NCBI RefSeq assembly: GCF_900104725.1
Contig: NZ_LT629758.1
Coordinates: 9,900,001-9,964,000 of the forward strand
Direction: 5' to 3'
DNA from: Actinoplanes derwentensis
GTDB lineage: Bacteria; Actinomycetota; Actinomycetes; Mycobacteriales; Micromonosporaceae
DNA: 64,000 nucleotides
The position numbers were made by a program, and so were the translations under genes. Positions 30,119 through 38,556 of the stretch are shown here, piece by piece. Each line of letters begins with the position of its first letter. Positions within the stretch are counted from its first letter, which is position 1. The notes below the pieces were generated by a model, which searched no databases, was not told the origin of the DNA, and worked only from the letters and a program-made list of their open reading frames with translations.

Positions 30119-31327
30119 TCATCGAAGCTCTACCTCGACACCTGAGTCGGCGAGATAGCCGAGCAGATCGTCCATGGTCACGGCCGGGGCCCACCAGCGC
30201 CGGTCGTACCCGCTGCCCAGTTTTTCCCGGGCCACCTCGGAGTCGTGCCAGACCAGCCGGAACGCGGGTGCCGCCCCCCAGCCGCCGTTGGCGCAGTCGT
30301 GCAGGGCGCCCAGGTTCCAGCCGAAGTAGCCACCCGGCCCGTTGATCGCCTCACCGATGGCGCAGAAGAACCCCTCCACGTCGGTGATGTGCACCCCGGC
30401 CAGGTGGTAGGTGGCTCCGGACGGCCGGTCGGGGCGATGCTCGTGATGGGCCAGGGCCACGCCGACCCATTCGTGGCGCAGGTCGGCGTCGTGTTCGGCC
30501 CATTCGCCGAGCACGTCGGGGCGGCTGGCCCGCCACTGCTGCCACACGGTGCGGGCGCCGGCCGGGCGCGGGCCGCCGATCGCGTCGCCGTACGTCGGCT
30601 CGACCGTCACGTCGACCAGTCCGTCACCGAGCCGGGACGGGCGTACCTCCGCGACCTCGGCCCCCAGGGCCGCTCCGACCATGCCGACCGCGGTGCCGTC
30701 CCGGTCCACGCTGAAGATCGAGCCCTGCACCCAGCGCCGCCGCCGGGCCCCGCCCCGGGCCAGGGCGTCCAGGGCGCGCTGCAGCGGCGGCTCGGGCCGG
30801 CAGCCGATCAGGGTGGCGCCGCGCGGTGCCGGGGCGGGCCGACCACGGAAGACCCCGTCGACATCCCGGCAGGACCCGAAGTCCTGGTCACCGTGCCCGG
30901 TGACGCCGACCAGCCGGTAGCCGTCGGCCTCCGGCGCCTTGTCGGCGCCGCGAGCGAACCGGGCCAGCTCCTCGATCCGCAGCCGGCCTTCCAGGGTGAC
31001 GTCGACCAGTCCCGGCGCGACCAGCGACGGCCGGGAGTCGAGCACGGTGATGTCGAGCAGTTCCTCGGCGCAGTGCCAGCAGTGCGCCGGATGTTTGGAG
31101 GACGGCGGGTGGACGGCGTCGAGGCCGACGTTGCCGAGCCAGGGCGGGCCGAAGCCGTCGCAGGCGTCCCGCAGGCGGCCCGCCGGGTCGCAGCCGAGCA
31201 GGGTGTACCGCTCGATCGGCGGCTGTGGCGGGTCGACGAACAGGCCGTCGATGTCCGAGCAGGCGGCGATCACGAGTTCACCGTCGTCGGTGTTCTGGTC
31301 CACCAGAAGCCAGGGAAAGCCGCTCAT
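30119..31327 (-). CDS. Duplicated-domain protein with C-terminal barstar-like domain
   Basis: A 402-residue protein. Two related segments can be aligned by eye: [24 protein letters not shown] ... [11 protein letters not shown] (about residues 25-130) and [24 protein letters not shown] ... [12 protein letters not shown] (about 155-245). From about 305 the sequence reads [40 protein letters not shown] ... [18 protein letters not shown], the barstar fold with its FGWNLGAL helix that in barstar blocks barnase. This suggests binding, perhaps as an immunity-type inhibitor of a secreted RNase toxin, but no barnase-like gene is adjacent. Function is inference. It lies head-to-head with xerD. Confidence 0.72.
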   Translation of the reverse strand: MSGFPWLLVDQNTDDGELVIAACSDIDGLFVDPPQPPIERYTLLGCDPAGRLRDACDGFGPPWLGNVGLDAVHPPSSKHPAHCWHCAEELLDITVLDSRPSLVAPGLVDVTLEGRLRIEELARFARGADKAPEADGYRLVGVTGHGDQDFGSCRDVDGVFRGRPAPAPRGATLIGCRPEPPLQRALDALARGGARRRRWVQGSIFSVDRDGTAVGMVGAALGAEVAEVRPSRLGDGLVDVTVEPTYGDAIGGPRPAGARTVWQQWRASRPDVLGEWAEHDADLRHEWVGVALAHHEHRPDRPSGATYHLAGVHITDVEGFFCAIGEAINGPGGYFGWNLGALHDCANGGWGAAPAFRLVWHDSEVAREKLGSGYDRRWWAPAVTMDDLLGYLADSGVEVELR

Positions 31328-31364
31328 CGGGTGGAACCGTACAGGCCGGACCTTCGATGGGCGG

Positions 31365-32369
31365 ATGCCGGTCGGTGAATCCGGGAAGATCAGCAGCTCA
31401 AGCGTAGGATCTGCCGAACACGAGGACGGACGCGACCCGGATGGAGGTGCCGCTCTGAGCCTGGACCAGGCGATCAGGACCTATCTCGACCATCTGACTG
31501 TGGAGCGTGGCCTGTCCCGCAACACGCTCTCCTCCTACCGCCGTGACCTGCAGCGATACGCCGAATGGCTGGCCGCCGCCGGGGTCACCGACCTCAGTGG
31601 GGTGAAGGCCGCCGACGTGTCCGGTCACCTGGCGGCGCTCCGCGAACAGGGCCTGGCGTCGTCGTCGGCGGCGCGGGCCGTCTCCGCGGTGCGCGGGCTG
31701 CACCGGTTCGCGGCCCGCGAGCGGCTGGTCCCGCACGACTCGGCCGCTGAGGTGCGCCCACCCGCCCCGCCGAAGCGCCTGCCCAAAGCCCTCGACGTGG
31801 AACAGGTCGGCCGGCTGCTGGCGGTGCCGGACGCCGACTCCCCGCTCGGGTTGCGCGATCGCGCGCTGCTGGAGTTCCTCTACGGCACCGGCGCCCGGAT
31901 CTCCGAGACGGTCGGCGCCGACATCGACGACCTCGAACTCGACATCGATCCGGCCGTGGTGCTGCGGGGCAAGGGCGGCAAGGCCCGGCTGGTCCCGGTC
32001 GGCGGTTACGCGCGGTCCGCGGTGCAGGCCTATCTGGTACGGGCGAGGCCCGCACTGGCCGAGTCCGGCCGGGGCACCCCGGCAGTGTTCCTGAACGCCC
32101 GCGGCGGCCGGCTGTCCCGGCAGAGCGCCTGGACCGTACTGCACCGGTGTGCCCTCGCGGTGGGCCTCCCGGTCGACGGTCCGTACGCGGTGAGCCCGCA
32201 CACGCTGCGTCACTCCTACGCGACACATCTGCTCGACGGTGGCGCCGACGTACGGGTGGTGCAAGAACTGCTGGGACACGCCTCGGTCACCACGACGCAG
32301 GTGTATACCCTGGTGACCGTCGAACGTCTCCGGGAGGTGTACGCGACCGCACACCCCCGGGCTCGTTAG
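31365..32369 (+). CDS. xerD: Tyrosine recombinase XerD
   Basis: A 334-residue recombinase that resolves chromosome dimers at dif with XerC. The N-terminal SAM-like domain begins [31 protein letters not shown]. The catalytic domain carries the first Arg in [13 protein letters not shown], then [15 protein letters not shown] (H-x-x-R), [11 protein letters not shown] (His and the Tyr nucleophile). The start is uncertain: ATG 31365 adds about 30 unusual residues and has a poor ribosome site; a CTG at 31455 has GGAGG 7 nt upstream and would give the canonical length. It corresponds to Rv1701, normally next to the pyrG-nudix pair. Confidence 0.92.
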   Translation: MPVGESGKISSSSVGSAEHEDGRDPDGGAALSLDQAIRTYLDHLTVERGLSRNTLSSYRRDLQRYAEWLAAAGVTDLSGVKAADVSGHLAALREQGLASSSAARAVSAVRGLHRFAARERLVPHDSAAEVRPPAPPKRLPKALDVEQVGRLLAVPDADSPLGLRDRALLEFLYGTGARISETVGADIDDLELDIDPAVVLRGKGGKARLVPVGGYARSAVQAYLVRARPALAESGRGTPAVFLNARGGRLSRQSAWTVLHRCALAVGLPVDGPYAVSPHTLRHSYATHLLDGGADVRVVQELLGHASVTTTQVYTLVTVERLREVYATAHPRAR

Positions 32370-32481
32370 AGGCTATGGATGCGTAGGAGCGACACGCCGA
32401 CCAGCTGACCCCGGCACGGCGGCACGGTTGGCGTACAGTCGGGCATCGGCTCCGGCTGTGAGTCGAGAGGGGGCGAGGACG

Positions 32482-33414
32482 ATGTCAGGGAACGGCGAGC
32501 GTGCGGAGGCCTGGACCTCCACGCTCCGCGAACAGCAGAACTCCCTGGATCTCGGCGCTGACCTCGGCCCTGCCGACCCCACGGCCTACACGATGCGACG
32601 CCCCATTCCCGAGCCGATGCCGAAGGACCGGCACGGCCCGGCCCGCATCATCGCGCTGGCGAACCAGAAGGGTGGCGTCGGCAAGACCACGAGCACCATC
32701 AACCTCGGTGCCGCCCTCGCGGAGTACGGGCGCAAGGTCCTCCTCGTCGACTTCGACCCGCAGGGCGCCTGCTCGGTCGGCCTCGGAGTGAACCCGCACA
32801 ACCTCGACCTGAGCATCTACAACCTGCTCATGCAGGACGACGTCGCCACCGAGGACGTCATCATCAAGACCGACGTGGCCGGCCTGCACGTGCTGCCCGC
32901 CAACATCGACCTCTCCGCGGCCGAGATCCAGCTGGTCAACGAGGTCGCCCGGGAGATGGCCCTGGCCCGGGCGCTGCGCTCGGTCCGCAAGGAGTACGAC
33001 TTCATCCTGATCGACTGCCAGCCCTCGCTGGGCCTGCTGGCGATCAACGCGCTGACCATCGCGCACGGTGTGCTCATCCCGCTGGAGTGCGAGTTCTTCT
33101 CGCTGCGCGGGGTGGCCCTGCTCCTGGACACCATCGACAAGGTGCGCGAGCGGCTCAACTTCGACCTTGAGCTGGAGGGCATCCTCGCCACCATGTACGA
33201 CTCCCGCACCACCCACTGCCGCCAGGTGCTGCAGCGAGTGGTCGAGGCGTTCGGCGACAAGGTGTACCAGACGGTCATCACCAAGACGGTGAAGTTCCCG
33301 GAGTCGACCGTGGCGGGCGCTCCGATCACTACGCTGGACCCGGCGTCGTCCGGCGCCCGTAATTACCGTCAACTCGCTCGCGAGGTCATCGCCGCCCAGG
33401 CAGAACGAGGCTAG
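32482..33414 (+). CDS. ParA-family ATPase upstream of the ScpAB locus
   Basis: A 310-residue Walker-type ATPase. The deviant Walker A is KGGVGKTT (residues 63-70), followed by VLLVDFDPQGACSVGLG and DFILIDCQPSLGLLAINAL. About 50 N-terminal residues (to MPKDRHGPARIIALANQ) precede the core. It matches Rv1708, the ParA-like protein next to scpA-scpB, and not the oriC-linked parA; no parB is present. A role in chromosome or cell-pole organisation is likely but unproven. ATG 32482 has GGGCGAGGA upstream. Confidence 0.9.
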   Translation: MSGNGERAEAWTSTLREQQNSLDLGADLGPADPTAYTMRRPIPEPMPKDRHGPARIIALANQKGGVGKTTSTINLGAALAEYGRKVLLVDFDPQGACSVGLGVNPHNLDLSIYNLLMQDDVATEDVIIKTDVAGLHVLPANIDLSAAEIQLVNEVAREMALARALRSVRKEYDFILIDCQPSLGLLAINALTIAHGVLIPLECEFFSLRGVALLLDTIDKVRERLNFDLELEGILATMYDSRTTHCRQVLQRVVEAFGDKVYQTVITKTVKFPESTVAGAPITTLDPASSGARNYRQLAREVIAAQAERG

Positions 33415-33425
33415 GTTCCGCACCC

Positions 33426-34097
33426 GTGCTCTTCGCCCTCGGCGAGCCGGTGGCTTTCGTCGCCCTGGTGGTCGCCTTCCTTCTCGGCATCGTCCTGCGT
33501 TCGGTGGCGATGCGGTTCACCGCGCGCGTCGTCGGCCTCAACGACGGCCGCCCACCCGCCCGTTTCAACGCCCGCCAGGAACTGGACCCGTTCGGCGCGG
33601 TCTGCGCCGCCATCGGCGGCACCGGCTGGGGCCGCCAGATCACCGTCGACGAGGTCCCCCGATGGCGGGGCCGAGGCCGGGCCGCCGCGGTGTTCGCCGC
33701 CGGGCCGGTAGCCTGCATCCTCGCCGGTGAGCTGGTGATAGCCGGTTACGCCCTGGTCTACGGCGGCGACATCCTGGCGTTCGTGGAGCCCGGCGTGCTG
33801 CTGCGCGGCAGCCTCCCCTTGCCTTTCGACCACCAGGCGATCCTCTCCCTCGGCGGCGGCCTACTCGGGTTCGGCCTGCTGGCCTTGATCCCGATCCCCC
33901 CACTGGACGGCTTCGGCATCCTGTGGCACGCGCTGCGCCGCCCCGGCCCGAGCATGAACTGGATGCGCCTCTGGTTCGAGGACAAGAACGTCGGCGCCCT
34001 GATCCTCCTGATCTTCGCCTTCTTCCCCCTCGGCTACCCGCTGCTCCTATGGGTCATCGACATCCTGGGCATCCTCTTCCTCCGCATCTGGGCCTGA
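33426..34097 (+). CDS. Site-2-protease (M50)-like membrane protein lacking the HExxH motif
   Basis: A 223-residue polytopic protein aligned with compact M50 proteases through ARFNARQELDPFGAV, GGTGWGRQITVDEVPRWRGRGRAAAVFAAGPVACILAGEL and ALIPIPPLDGFGIL, which supplies the usual third-ligand Asp region. Where proteases have HExxH in the first helix, this protein reads VLRSVAMRFTARVVG, with no His or Glu, so it should not cut peptide bonds. GTG 33426 starts 11 nt after parA, so they are probably one operon. A scaffold or regulatory pseudoprotease is the best inference. Confidence 0.78.
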   Translation: MLFALGEPVAFVALVVAFLLGIVLRSVAMRFTARVVGLNDGRPPARFNARQELDPFGAVCAAIGGTGWGRQITVDEVPRWRGRGRAAAVFAAGPVACILAGELVIAGYALVYGGDILAFVEPGVLLRGSLPLPFDHQAILSLGGGLLGFGLLALIPIPPLDGFGILWHALRRPGPSMNWMRLWFEDKNVGALILLIFAFFPLGYPLLLWVIDILGILFLRIWA

Positions 34098-34403
34098 CCC
34101 CCACCCACCGCCAAAGTGCAAGATCAACCGCTTTGCGCCGGTACGATCAGCACCTCCCGCCGAACTCCACACGTCCCGCCCCGCCCCGCGAGGCGGCCCC
34201 ACTCCAGGCCGTTCCCGCGACCGCCGGGACGAATGCGGTGGTAACCGCCGATCAGCTCATCTTTCGGGGATAAGTACGTTGGAGTACTCGATCCGCCCGG
34301 GAGCCATGGATGCACACCTACCGAGGAGCATCACGATGGACCAGGTTCGCCACTTCGAATCCCCTCCACCGCCCGTCACCAGTTCCGGCAGAGGCGCCCG
34401 GTA
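34098..34403. other. Non-coding stretch before the Septu-like genes
   Basis: No convincing long gene. It contains a probable degenerate copy of the 100-bp intergenic repeat (34171-34240), an 8-bp palindrome GAGTACTC near 34273, and a 22-codon reading frame at 34336-34404 (MDQVRHFESPPPP...) that has GAGGA upstream and whose TAG overlaps the GTG of the next small frame. Whether this short frame is expressed cannot be told from sequence. No tRNA or retron-type structure was seen. Confidence 0.5.
34171..34240 (+). repeat. Degenerate third copy of the 3'-end repeat
   Basis: It shares GTCCCGCC, GGCGGCCC and an exact 17-bp TTCCCGCGACCGCCGGG with the repeat at 54925-55024, in the same orientation, but has internal gaps. 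Like the two good copies, it lies just downstream of a gene (the M50-like gene ending at 34097) and is oriented with it. Confidence 0.5.
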
Positions 34404-34565
34404 GTGCCCGCCAGGCAACTTCGGAGCGAGCTGGCCAGGCTCCGGCCATCCAAGGCCGAGGTGCTCGCCGAGGGCGGCGGTTGGGCGGTCATCCTGCCGG
34501 GCCTGCCGCTACACGGCGACGGTGACACCATGACAGTTGCCGCCGCGCGCACCTCGGCCGGATGA
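34404..34565 (+). CDS. Small ORF resembling the N-terminal part of a Phd/HicB-like antitoxin
   Basis: A 53-residue frame starting GTG 34404, overlapping the stop of a 22-codon frame. The sequence PARQLRSELARLRPSKAEVL followed by GGGWAVILPGLPLHGDGDT resembles the beginning of small actinobacterial antitoxin-like proteins whose conserved continuation (a D/E-A-x-x-D-L-V helix) is missing here; after GDGDT the sequence becomes unrelated and stops. It may be a decayed antitoxin gene or a spurious frame. No toxin gene is adjacent. Confidence 0.3.
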   Translation: MPARQLRSELARLRPSKAEVLAEGGGWAVILPGLPLHGDGDTMTVAAARTSAG

Positions 34566-34635
34566 GCGCCGACCGCCACTTCTTCGGAGTCGCCGTCCGG
34601 GCGGCCGCCCGCGCCCGGCTGGATAGGCTGTTCGG

Positions 34636-36024
34636 GTGTACATCAAAGAGATCAAGCTGGAGAACGTGCGGGGATTCCACGGTTCCCGGCGGGTGTCACT
34701 CGATCTCACCCGGCCCGACGGCTCTCTGGCCGGCTGGACCGTCATCGCGGGCCGCAACGGCTCCGGCAAGACCTCTTTGCTGCGGGCGGTCGCGTTAGCC
34801 CTCGGCGGTCAAAGCGCCGCTCATGCACTGGTCAATGACTTCACAGCATGGGTCTCTGTCGGGTCGGCTTTCGGCTCGGCGGTCGTCGAACTGATCCGCG
34901 ACACCGACGTCGACAAGTTCGTCGACGTCGGTCACGAGTCGTCGGAGACGTTCCGGCTGGGGCTGGGATGGAAACTTCCCCGAACGAGCCCCGCCGAGCC
35001 GGGTGATCTTATGCCCCTGATCGGACGGATGCATTTCGACGGTCAGGAGTTCCATGCGGACGACCGGATCGTAGACGTCGAGATCGCCGGTCCGTGGAAC
35101 CAGAACTCCGTCGGTTGGTTTTGCGCGGCATATGGGCCTTTCCGGCGGCTGGCCGGAGGTTCGGCTGATGCCCAGCGGCTTGCTGCCACTCGCGGACCGG
35201 CAGCCCGGATGACCAGTCTGTTCCGGGAGGACGCCTCCCTTGCAGAAGGTGTGACCTGGCTTATCGAGCAGCATCTGCGGGCGCTGGAGGGCCGTCCCGG
35301 CGCTGAAGAATTGAAGCGAGGCACACTGGAGGTTCTCGGCGACGGGCTTCTGCCGGATGGCTACCGGATCCGTGAGGTCAACTCGGAAGGGCTCTGGGTC
35401 GAGAACGACGGGCGGCGGTTTCCGTTGCGGGAGATGAGTGACGGCTACCGCACGGTGGCGGCACTGGTCGTCGACCTGCTCAAGCAATTGCACGAGACCT
35501 ATGGTTCGGTGTCCTTCAAACGCGAAGGCGGGTCGATATCCGTAGCCGATCCTGGAGTGGTCCTGATCGACGAGGTGGACGCGCACCTGCACGTCTCCTG
35601 GCAGAAACGAATCGGTGGCTGGCTCAAACAGCACTTTCCGCAGATCCAGTTCATCGTCACCACACATAGTCCGTATATCTGTCAGGCCGCTGACGAGCAC
35701 GGTCTGATCAGCCTGCCCGGCCCTGGTGAAGACGAGCGGCCCCGGATCATCGGCACCGAGCAGTACCAGCGAATCATCTACGGCAGTGGTGACGACGCCA
35801 TCATGTCCGACCTGTTCGGGCTGGACACGCCCTATTCGGCGACAGCTCTTCGTCTTCGCCAGGAACTCGCCGTTCTCGAAACCGACGTCCTCATCGGCCG
35901 GGCGGACGCCGCCGGCATTCGCCGTTACGAAGATTTGCGTGACCGTCTCAGCAGCTCACCCGCCGCACACGCCGAGGAGCTTGCGGCGAGGATCATCGTC
36001 GACAGGGAACGGCCCCGCCCGTGA
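34636..36024 (+). CDS. Septu-like ATPase (PtuA type)
   Basis: A 462-residue SMC/ABC-like ATPase of the AAA_15/AAA_21 group. Walker A GRNGSGKT is at residues 39-46 after a standard IKLENVRGFHGSRRVSLDL strand. A MSDGYRTVAALVVDLLKQL segment stands where the ABC signature lies, Walker B is VVLIDEVDAHLH (about 307-318), and the H-loop is FIVTTHSP. A short helical insertion sits between. GTG 34636 begins in the usual way for the family. The HNH gene overlaps its stop by 4 nt, and an OLD-like ATPase coupled to an HNH nuclease is the composition of Septu anti-phage systems. Codon use is less GC-extreme than the backbone, suggesting transfer. Confidence 0.82.
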   Translation: MYIKEIKLENVRGFHGSRRVSLDLTRPDGSLAGWTVIAGRNGSGKTSLLRAVALALGGQSAAHALVNDFTAWVSVGSAFGSAVVELIRDTDVDKFVDVGHESSETFRLGLGWKLPRTSPAEPGDLMPLIGRMHFDGQEFHADDRIVDVEIAGPWNQNSVGWFCAAYGPFRRLAGGSADAQRLAATRGPAARMTSLFREDASLAEGVTWLIEQHLRALEGRPGAEELKRGTLEVLGDGLLPDGYRIREVNSEGLWVENDGRRFPLREMSDGYRTVAALVVDLLKQLHETYGSVSFKREGGSISVADPGVVLIDEVDAHLHVSWQKRIGGWLKQHFPQIQFIVTTHSPYICQAADEHGLISLPGPGEDERPRIIGTEQYQRIIYGSGDDAIMSDLFGLDTPYSATALRLRQELAVLETDVLIGRADAAGIRRYEDLRDRLSSSPAAHAEELAARIIVDRERPRP

Positions 36025-36767
36025 TCCCGATCGCCCGGGCCGCCCTGCCACCGGAAGTCGTCGACCGAATGACGGTGCTGACCGACCGTATCCTGCTGAC
36101 AGCAGTGGAGGACCAAGCGTCGCGGGCGAAGGCCCTGTGGAGACAGGGCAATGTCCGTCGCGATGTCAAAGAGCCGGTTCGGGCTGTTCTGAAGCGGATG
36201 GCCGGCGGCCGTGACCGTTGTATGTATTGCTGGGACAGCGAGGGGACCGCTGTCGACCATCATGAACCTCTGGCAAGAAATCCGGTTCGAGCCTTCGATT
36301 GGCTGAACCACCTGCTGGCCTGCGAGGGGTGCAACAGTGATCGGAAAGGCGGCCGCTATCCGGTCGATTCCCGGGACCGGCCACTACTGATCGACCCCAC
36401 CGCGGAGGACCCGTTCGACCGCCTGGTGCTGTCGCTGACCGTTGGTCATTATCTCCCGTTGACCGAGAAGGGCCGCCGCACCATCGAGGTCCTCGACCTG
36501 AACCGCTCCATCCTGACCCGAGGTCGTGTGACTTGCTATTCCACCGTGGTCCTCTGGCTTCGGCAATGGCCGGACGCTGTTGTGGGGAGAGGGTTCTATC
36601 GGCCGGAAGAGCTACTGGAGCAGATCCGGTGGCAGCCGTTCGCCGATGTGTGTCAGTCGATGTTGCGGCAGGTCGGGTTGCCCGGAGCGGCGACGATCTT
36701 CTCTCGCGAACCTGATGTGATCGACGTCTTGCGGGATGAGGCTGTGCGGCGGGCGTTGATGGTCTGA
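36021..36767 (+). CDS. Septu-like HNH endonuclease (PtuB type)
   Basis: A 248-residue predicted nuclease. The HNH domain spans residues about 62-112: a CxxC zinc pair (Cys67, Cys70 in RCMYC), the DHHEP metal-site histidines (80-81), Asn96 in DWLNHLLAC, and the second zinc pair CEGCN (Cys101, Cys104) followed by SDRKG. The N-terminal 60 residues are helical and the C-terminal half has no recognised domain. GTG 36021 overlaps the ATPase stop, so the two are made together, as in Septu where the ATPase holds or triggers the nuclease. Its stop codon lies inside a terminator hairpin. Confidence 0.82.
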   Translation: MIPIARAALPPEVVDRMTVLTDRILLTAVEDQASRAKALWRQGNVRRDVKEPVRAVLKRMAGGRDRCMYCWDSEGTAVDHHEPLARNPVRAFDWLNHLLACEGCNSDRKGGRYPVDSRDRPLLIDPTAEDPFDRLVLSLTVGHYLPLTEKGRRTIEVLDLNRSILTRGRVTCYSTVVLWLRQWPDAVVGRGFYRPEELLEQIRWQPFADVCQSMLRQVGLPGAATIFSREPDVIDVLRDEAVRRALMV

Positions 36768-36803
36768 CGGTTCCGGCGTATTTCCCCCAGCCGGAACCGT
36801 CAG
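36764..36803. terminator. Bidirectional terminator between HNH gene and glpD
   Basis: CTGACGGTTCCGGC (36764-36777) and GCCGGAACCGTCAG (36790-36803) are perfect 14-bp complements around a 12-nt loop. The left arm overlaps the nuclease stop codon. It serves the convergent nuclease and glpD transcripts. Confidence 0.88.
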
Positions 36804-36810
36804 ACCGGAA

Positions 36811-38529
36811 TCAGGACGCGGAGGCCAAGGTGACCGTGGGGACGCCTCGGAGGGTGGCGTCGGCGGTGGTGTCGTCGGGCTGGGTCTGGGCGGACAGTTC
36901 GGCGATCACGTGGGACTCGTAGGCGGCGGCCTCGCGTTTCGCGTCGGCTTCGGACCAGCCGAGAGCGGGGGCGATCAACACCGCCGCCGCGTGGGCTGCG
37001 GTGACGCCGCGGTCGGGGGTTTCGAACGCCACCCGGGTCCGGCGGGTCAGCACGTCCTCCAGGTGGCGGGCGCCCTCGTGGGTCACCGCGTAGACGATCT
37101 CGGCCCGCAGGTGGTCGGGCGCGCCGTCCAGGGGCAGGCCCAGCGACGGGTCGTCCCCGATCAGCGACAGCACCTCGTCGATCAGGGTGCCGTAGCGGTG
37201 CAGCAGGTGTTCGATCCGGTTCACCGTCAGGCCGGAGGATCGGGCCAGGGCGCTGCGGCGGTTCCAGGCGGCGCGGTACCCGTCGGCGCCGAGCAGCGGG
37301 ACCTGGTCGGTGCAGGACGGCGGCACCCGGGTGGACATGTCACGGGCGGCGGCGTCCACGGCGTCCTTCGCCATCACCCGATAGGTGGTGTATTTGCCGC
37401 CGGCCACCACGATCAGGCCGGGGACCGGGTTGCCGACCGCGTGTTCGCGGGACAGTTTGGCCGTGCTGGCGGCTTCCGCGGACAGCAACGGGCGCAGTCC
37501 GGCGTACACACCCTGCACGTCGTCTCTGGTCAGCGGGGTGGCGAGAGCCTTGTTGACCTCGTCCAGCAGATAGTCGACATCCTTGCCGGAGGCGGCCGGG
37601 TCGGCCTTGTCCAGGTCCCACTTGGTGTCGGTGGTGCCGATGATCCAGTGCTGGTCCCACGGGATGACGAACAGGACGCTGCTGGCCGTACGCAGGATCA
37701 TGCCGGTGTGGCCGGCGATCCGGTCGCGCGGGACCACCAGGTGGATCCCCTTGCTCGCGGTGACGGTGAACTCGCCGCGTTCGCCGGCGAGCATCGCCTG
37801 GCTGTCGCCGGTCCACACACCGGTCGCGTTGATCACGGTGCGGGCCCGGATCTCGAACTCGGCGCCGGTGGCCAGGTCACGGGCGCGGACACCGACGACG
37901 CGGCGGCCGTCGCGCAGGAAGCCGATCACCTCGGTACGGGACGCGACGTGCGCGCCGTGGGCCATCGCGGTCCGGACCAGGAACATGGTGTGCCGGGCGT
38001 CGTCGACCTGGGCGTCGTAGTAGCGGATCGCGCCGACCAGGGTCTCCGGGCGCAGCGACGGGAACGCCTTGAGGGCTTCGACCCGGCTGAGGTGCCGGTG
38101 CATGGGCACCCCGGCCCCGTTTCCGGACAGCGCGAGAATGTCGTACAGGGCCAGGCCGGCGCCCATGTAGAGGCGTTCCCAGGCACGCTTCTGCAGCGGG
38201 TACAGGAACGGCACCGGCCGGACCAGGTGCGGGGCCAGTTTCTGGATCAGCAGGCCGCGTTCCCGCAGCGCCTCCCGGACCAGGCTGAAGTCGAGCATCT
38301 CCAGGTAGCGCAGGCCGCCGTGGATCAGTTTGCTGGACCGGCTGGAGGTGCCGCTGGCGAAGTCACGGGCCTCGACGAGGCCGACGGAGAGTCCGCGGGT
38401 GGCGGCGTCGAGGGCCGATCCGGCCCCGACCACGCCGGCGCCGACGACCAGAACGTCCAGCTCATCGCCGGACGACAGGGCCGCCAGGGCCTTCTCGCGG
38501 GCCTGAGGTGAGATCACTCCGGTGTTCAT
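36811..38529 (-). CDS. glpD: FAD-dependent glycerol-3-phosphate dehydrogenase
   Basis: A 572-residue membrane-associated flavoenzyme that oxidises glycerol-3-phosphate to dihydroxyacetone phosphate and passes electrons to the quinone pool. The FAD-binding GAGVVG is at residues 30-35, followed by VGLVEARDFASGTSSRSSKLIHGGLRYLE, and KGIHLVVPRDRI and FVIPWDQHWIIGTTDTKW are conserved substrate-side segments. A C-terminal helical domain starts near 420. ATG 38529 has GAGGACC upstream. It lies 27 nt after the glpK stop on the same strand, so glpK-glpD form an operon controlled from the IclR operator region. Confidence 0.95.
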   Translation of the reverse strand: MNTGVISPQAREKALAALSSGDELDVLVVGAGVVGAGSALDAATRGLSVGLVEARDFASGTSSRSSKLIHGGLRYLEMLDFSLVREALRERGLLIQKLAPHLVRPVPFLYPLQKRAWERLYMGAGLALYDILALSGNGAGVPMHRHLSRVEALKAFPSLRPETLVGAIRYYDAQVDDARHTMFLVRTAMAHGAHVASRTEVIGFLRDGRRVVGVRARDLATGAEFEIRARTVINATGVWTGDSQAMLAGERGEFTVTASKGIHLVVPRDRIAGHTGMILRTASSVLFVIPWDQHWIIGTTDTKWDLDKADPAASGKDVDYLLDEVNKALATPLTRDDVQGVYAGLRPLLSAEAASTAKLSREHAVGNPVPGLIVVAGGKYTTYRVMAKDAVDAAARDMSTRVPPSCTDQVPLLGADGYRAAWNRRSALARSSGLTVNRIEHLLHRYGTLIDEVLSLIGDDPSLGLPLDGAPDHLRAEIVYAVTHEGARHLEDVLTRRTRVAFETPDRGVTAAHAAAVLIAPALGWSEADAKREAAAYESHVIAELSAQTQPDDTTADATLRGVPTVTLASAS

Positions 38530-38556
38530 GAAAGGGTCCTCTTTTCCTTCAGGCGG

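Noticed and set aside
34098..34635. Retron msr-msd or other ncRNA upstream of the ATPase/HNH pair
   Set aside because: No reverse transcriptase gene and no convincing branched inverted repeats; the pair looks like stand-alone Septu.
36910..38511. Long plus-strand frame opposite glpD
   Set aside because: GC-rich shadow of glpD; composition is non-protein-like and glpD has clear catalytic motifs.
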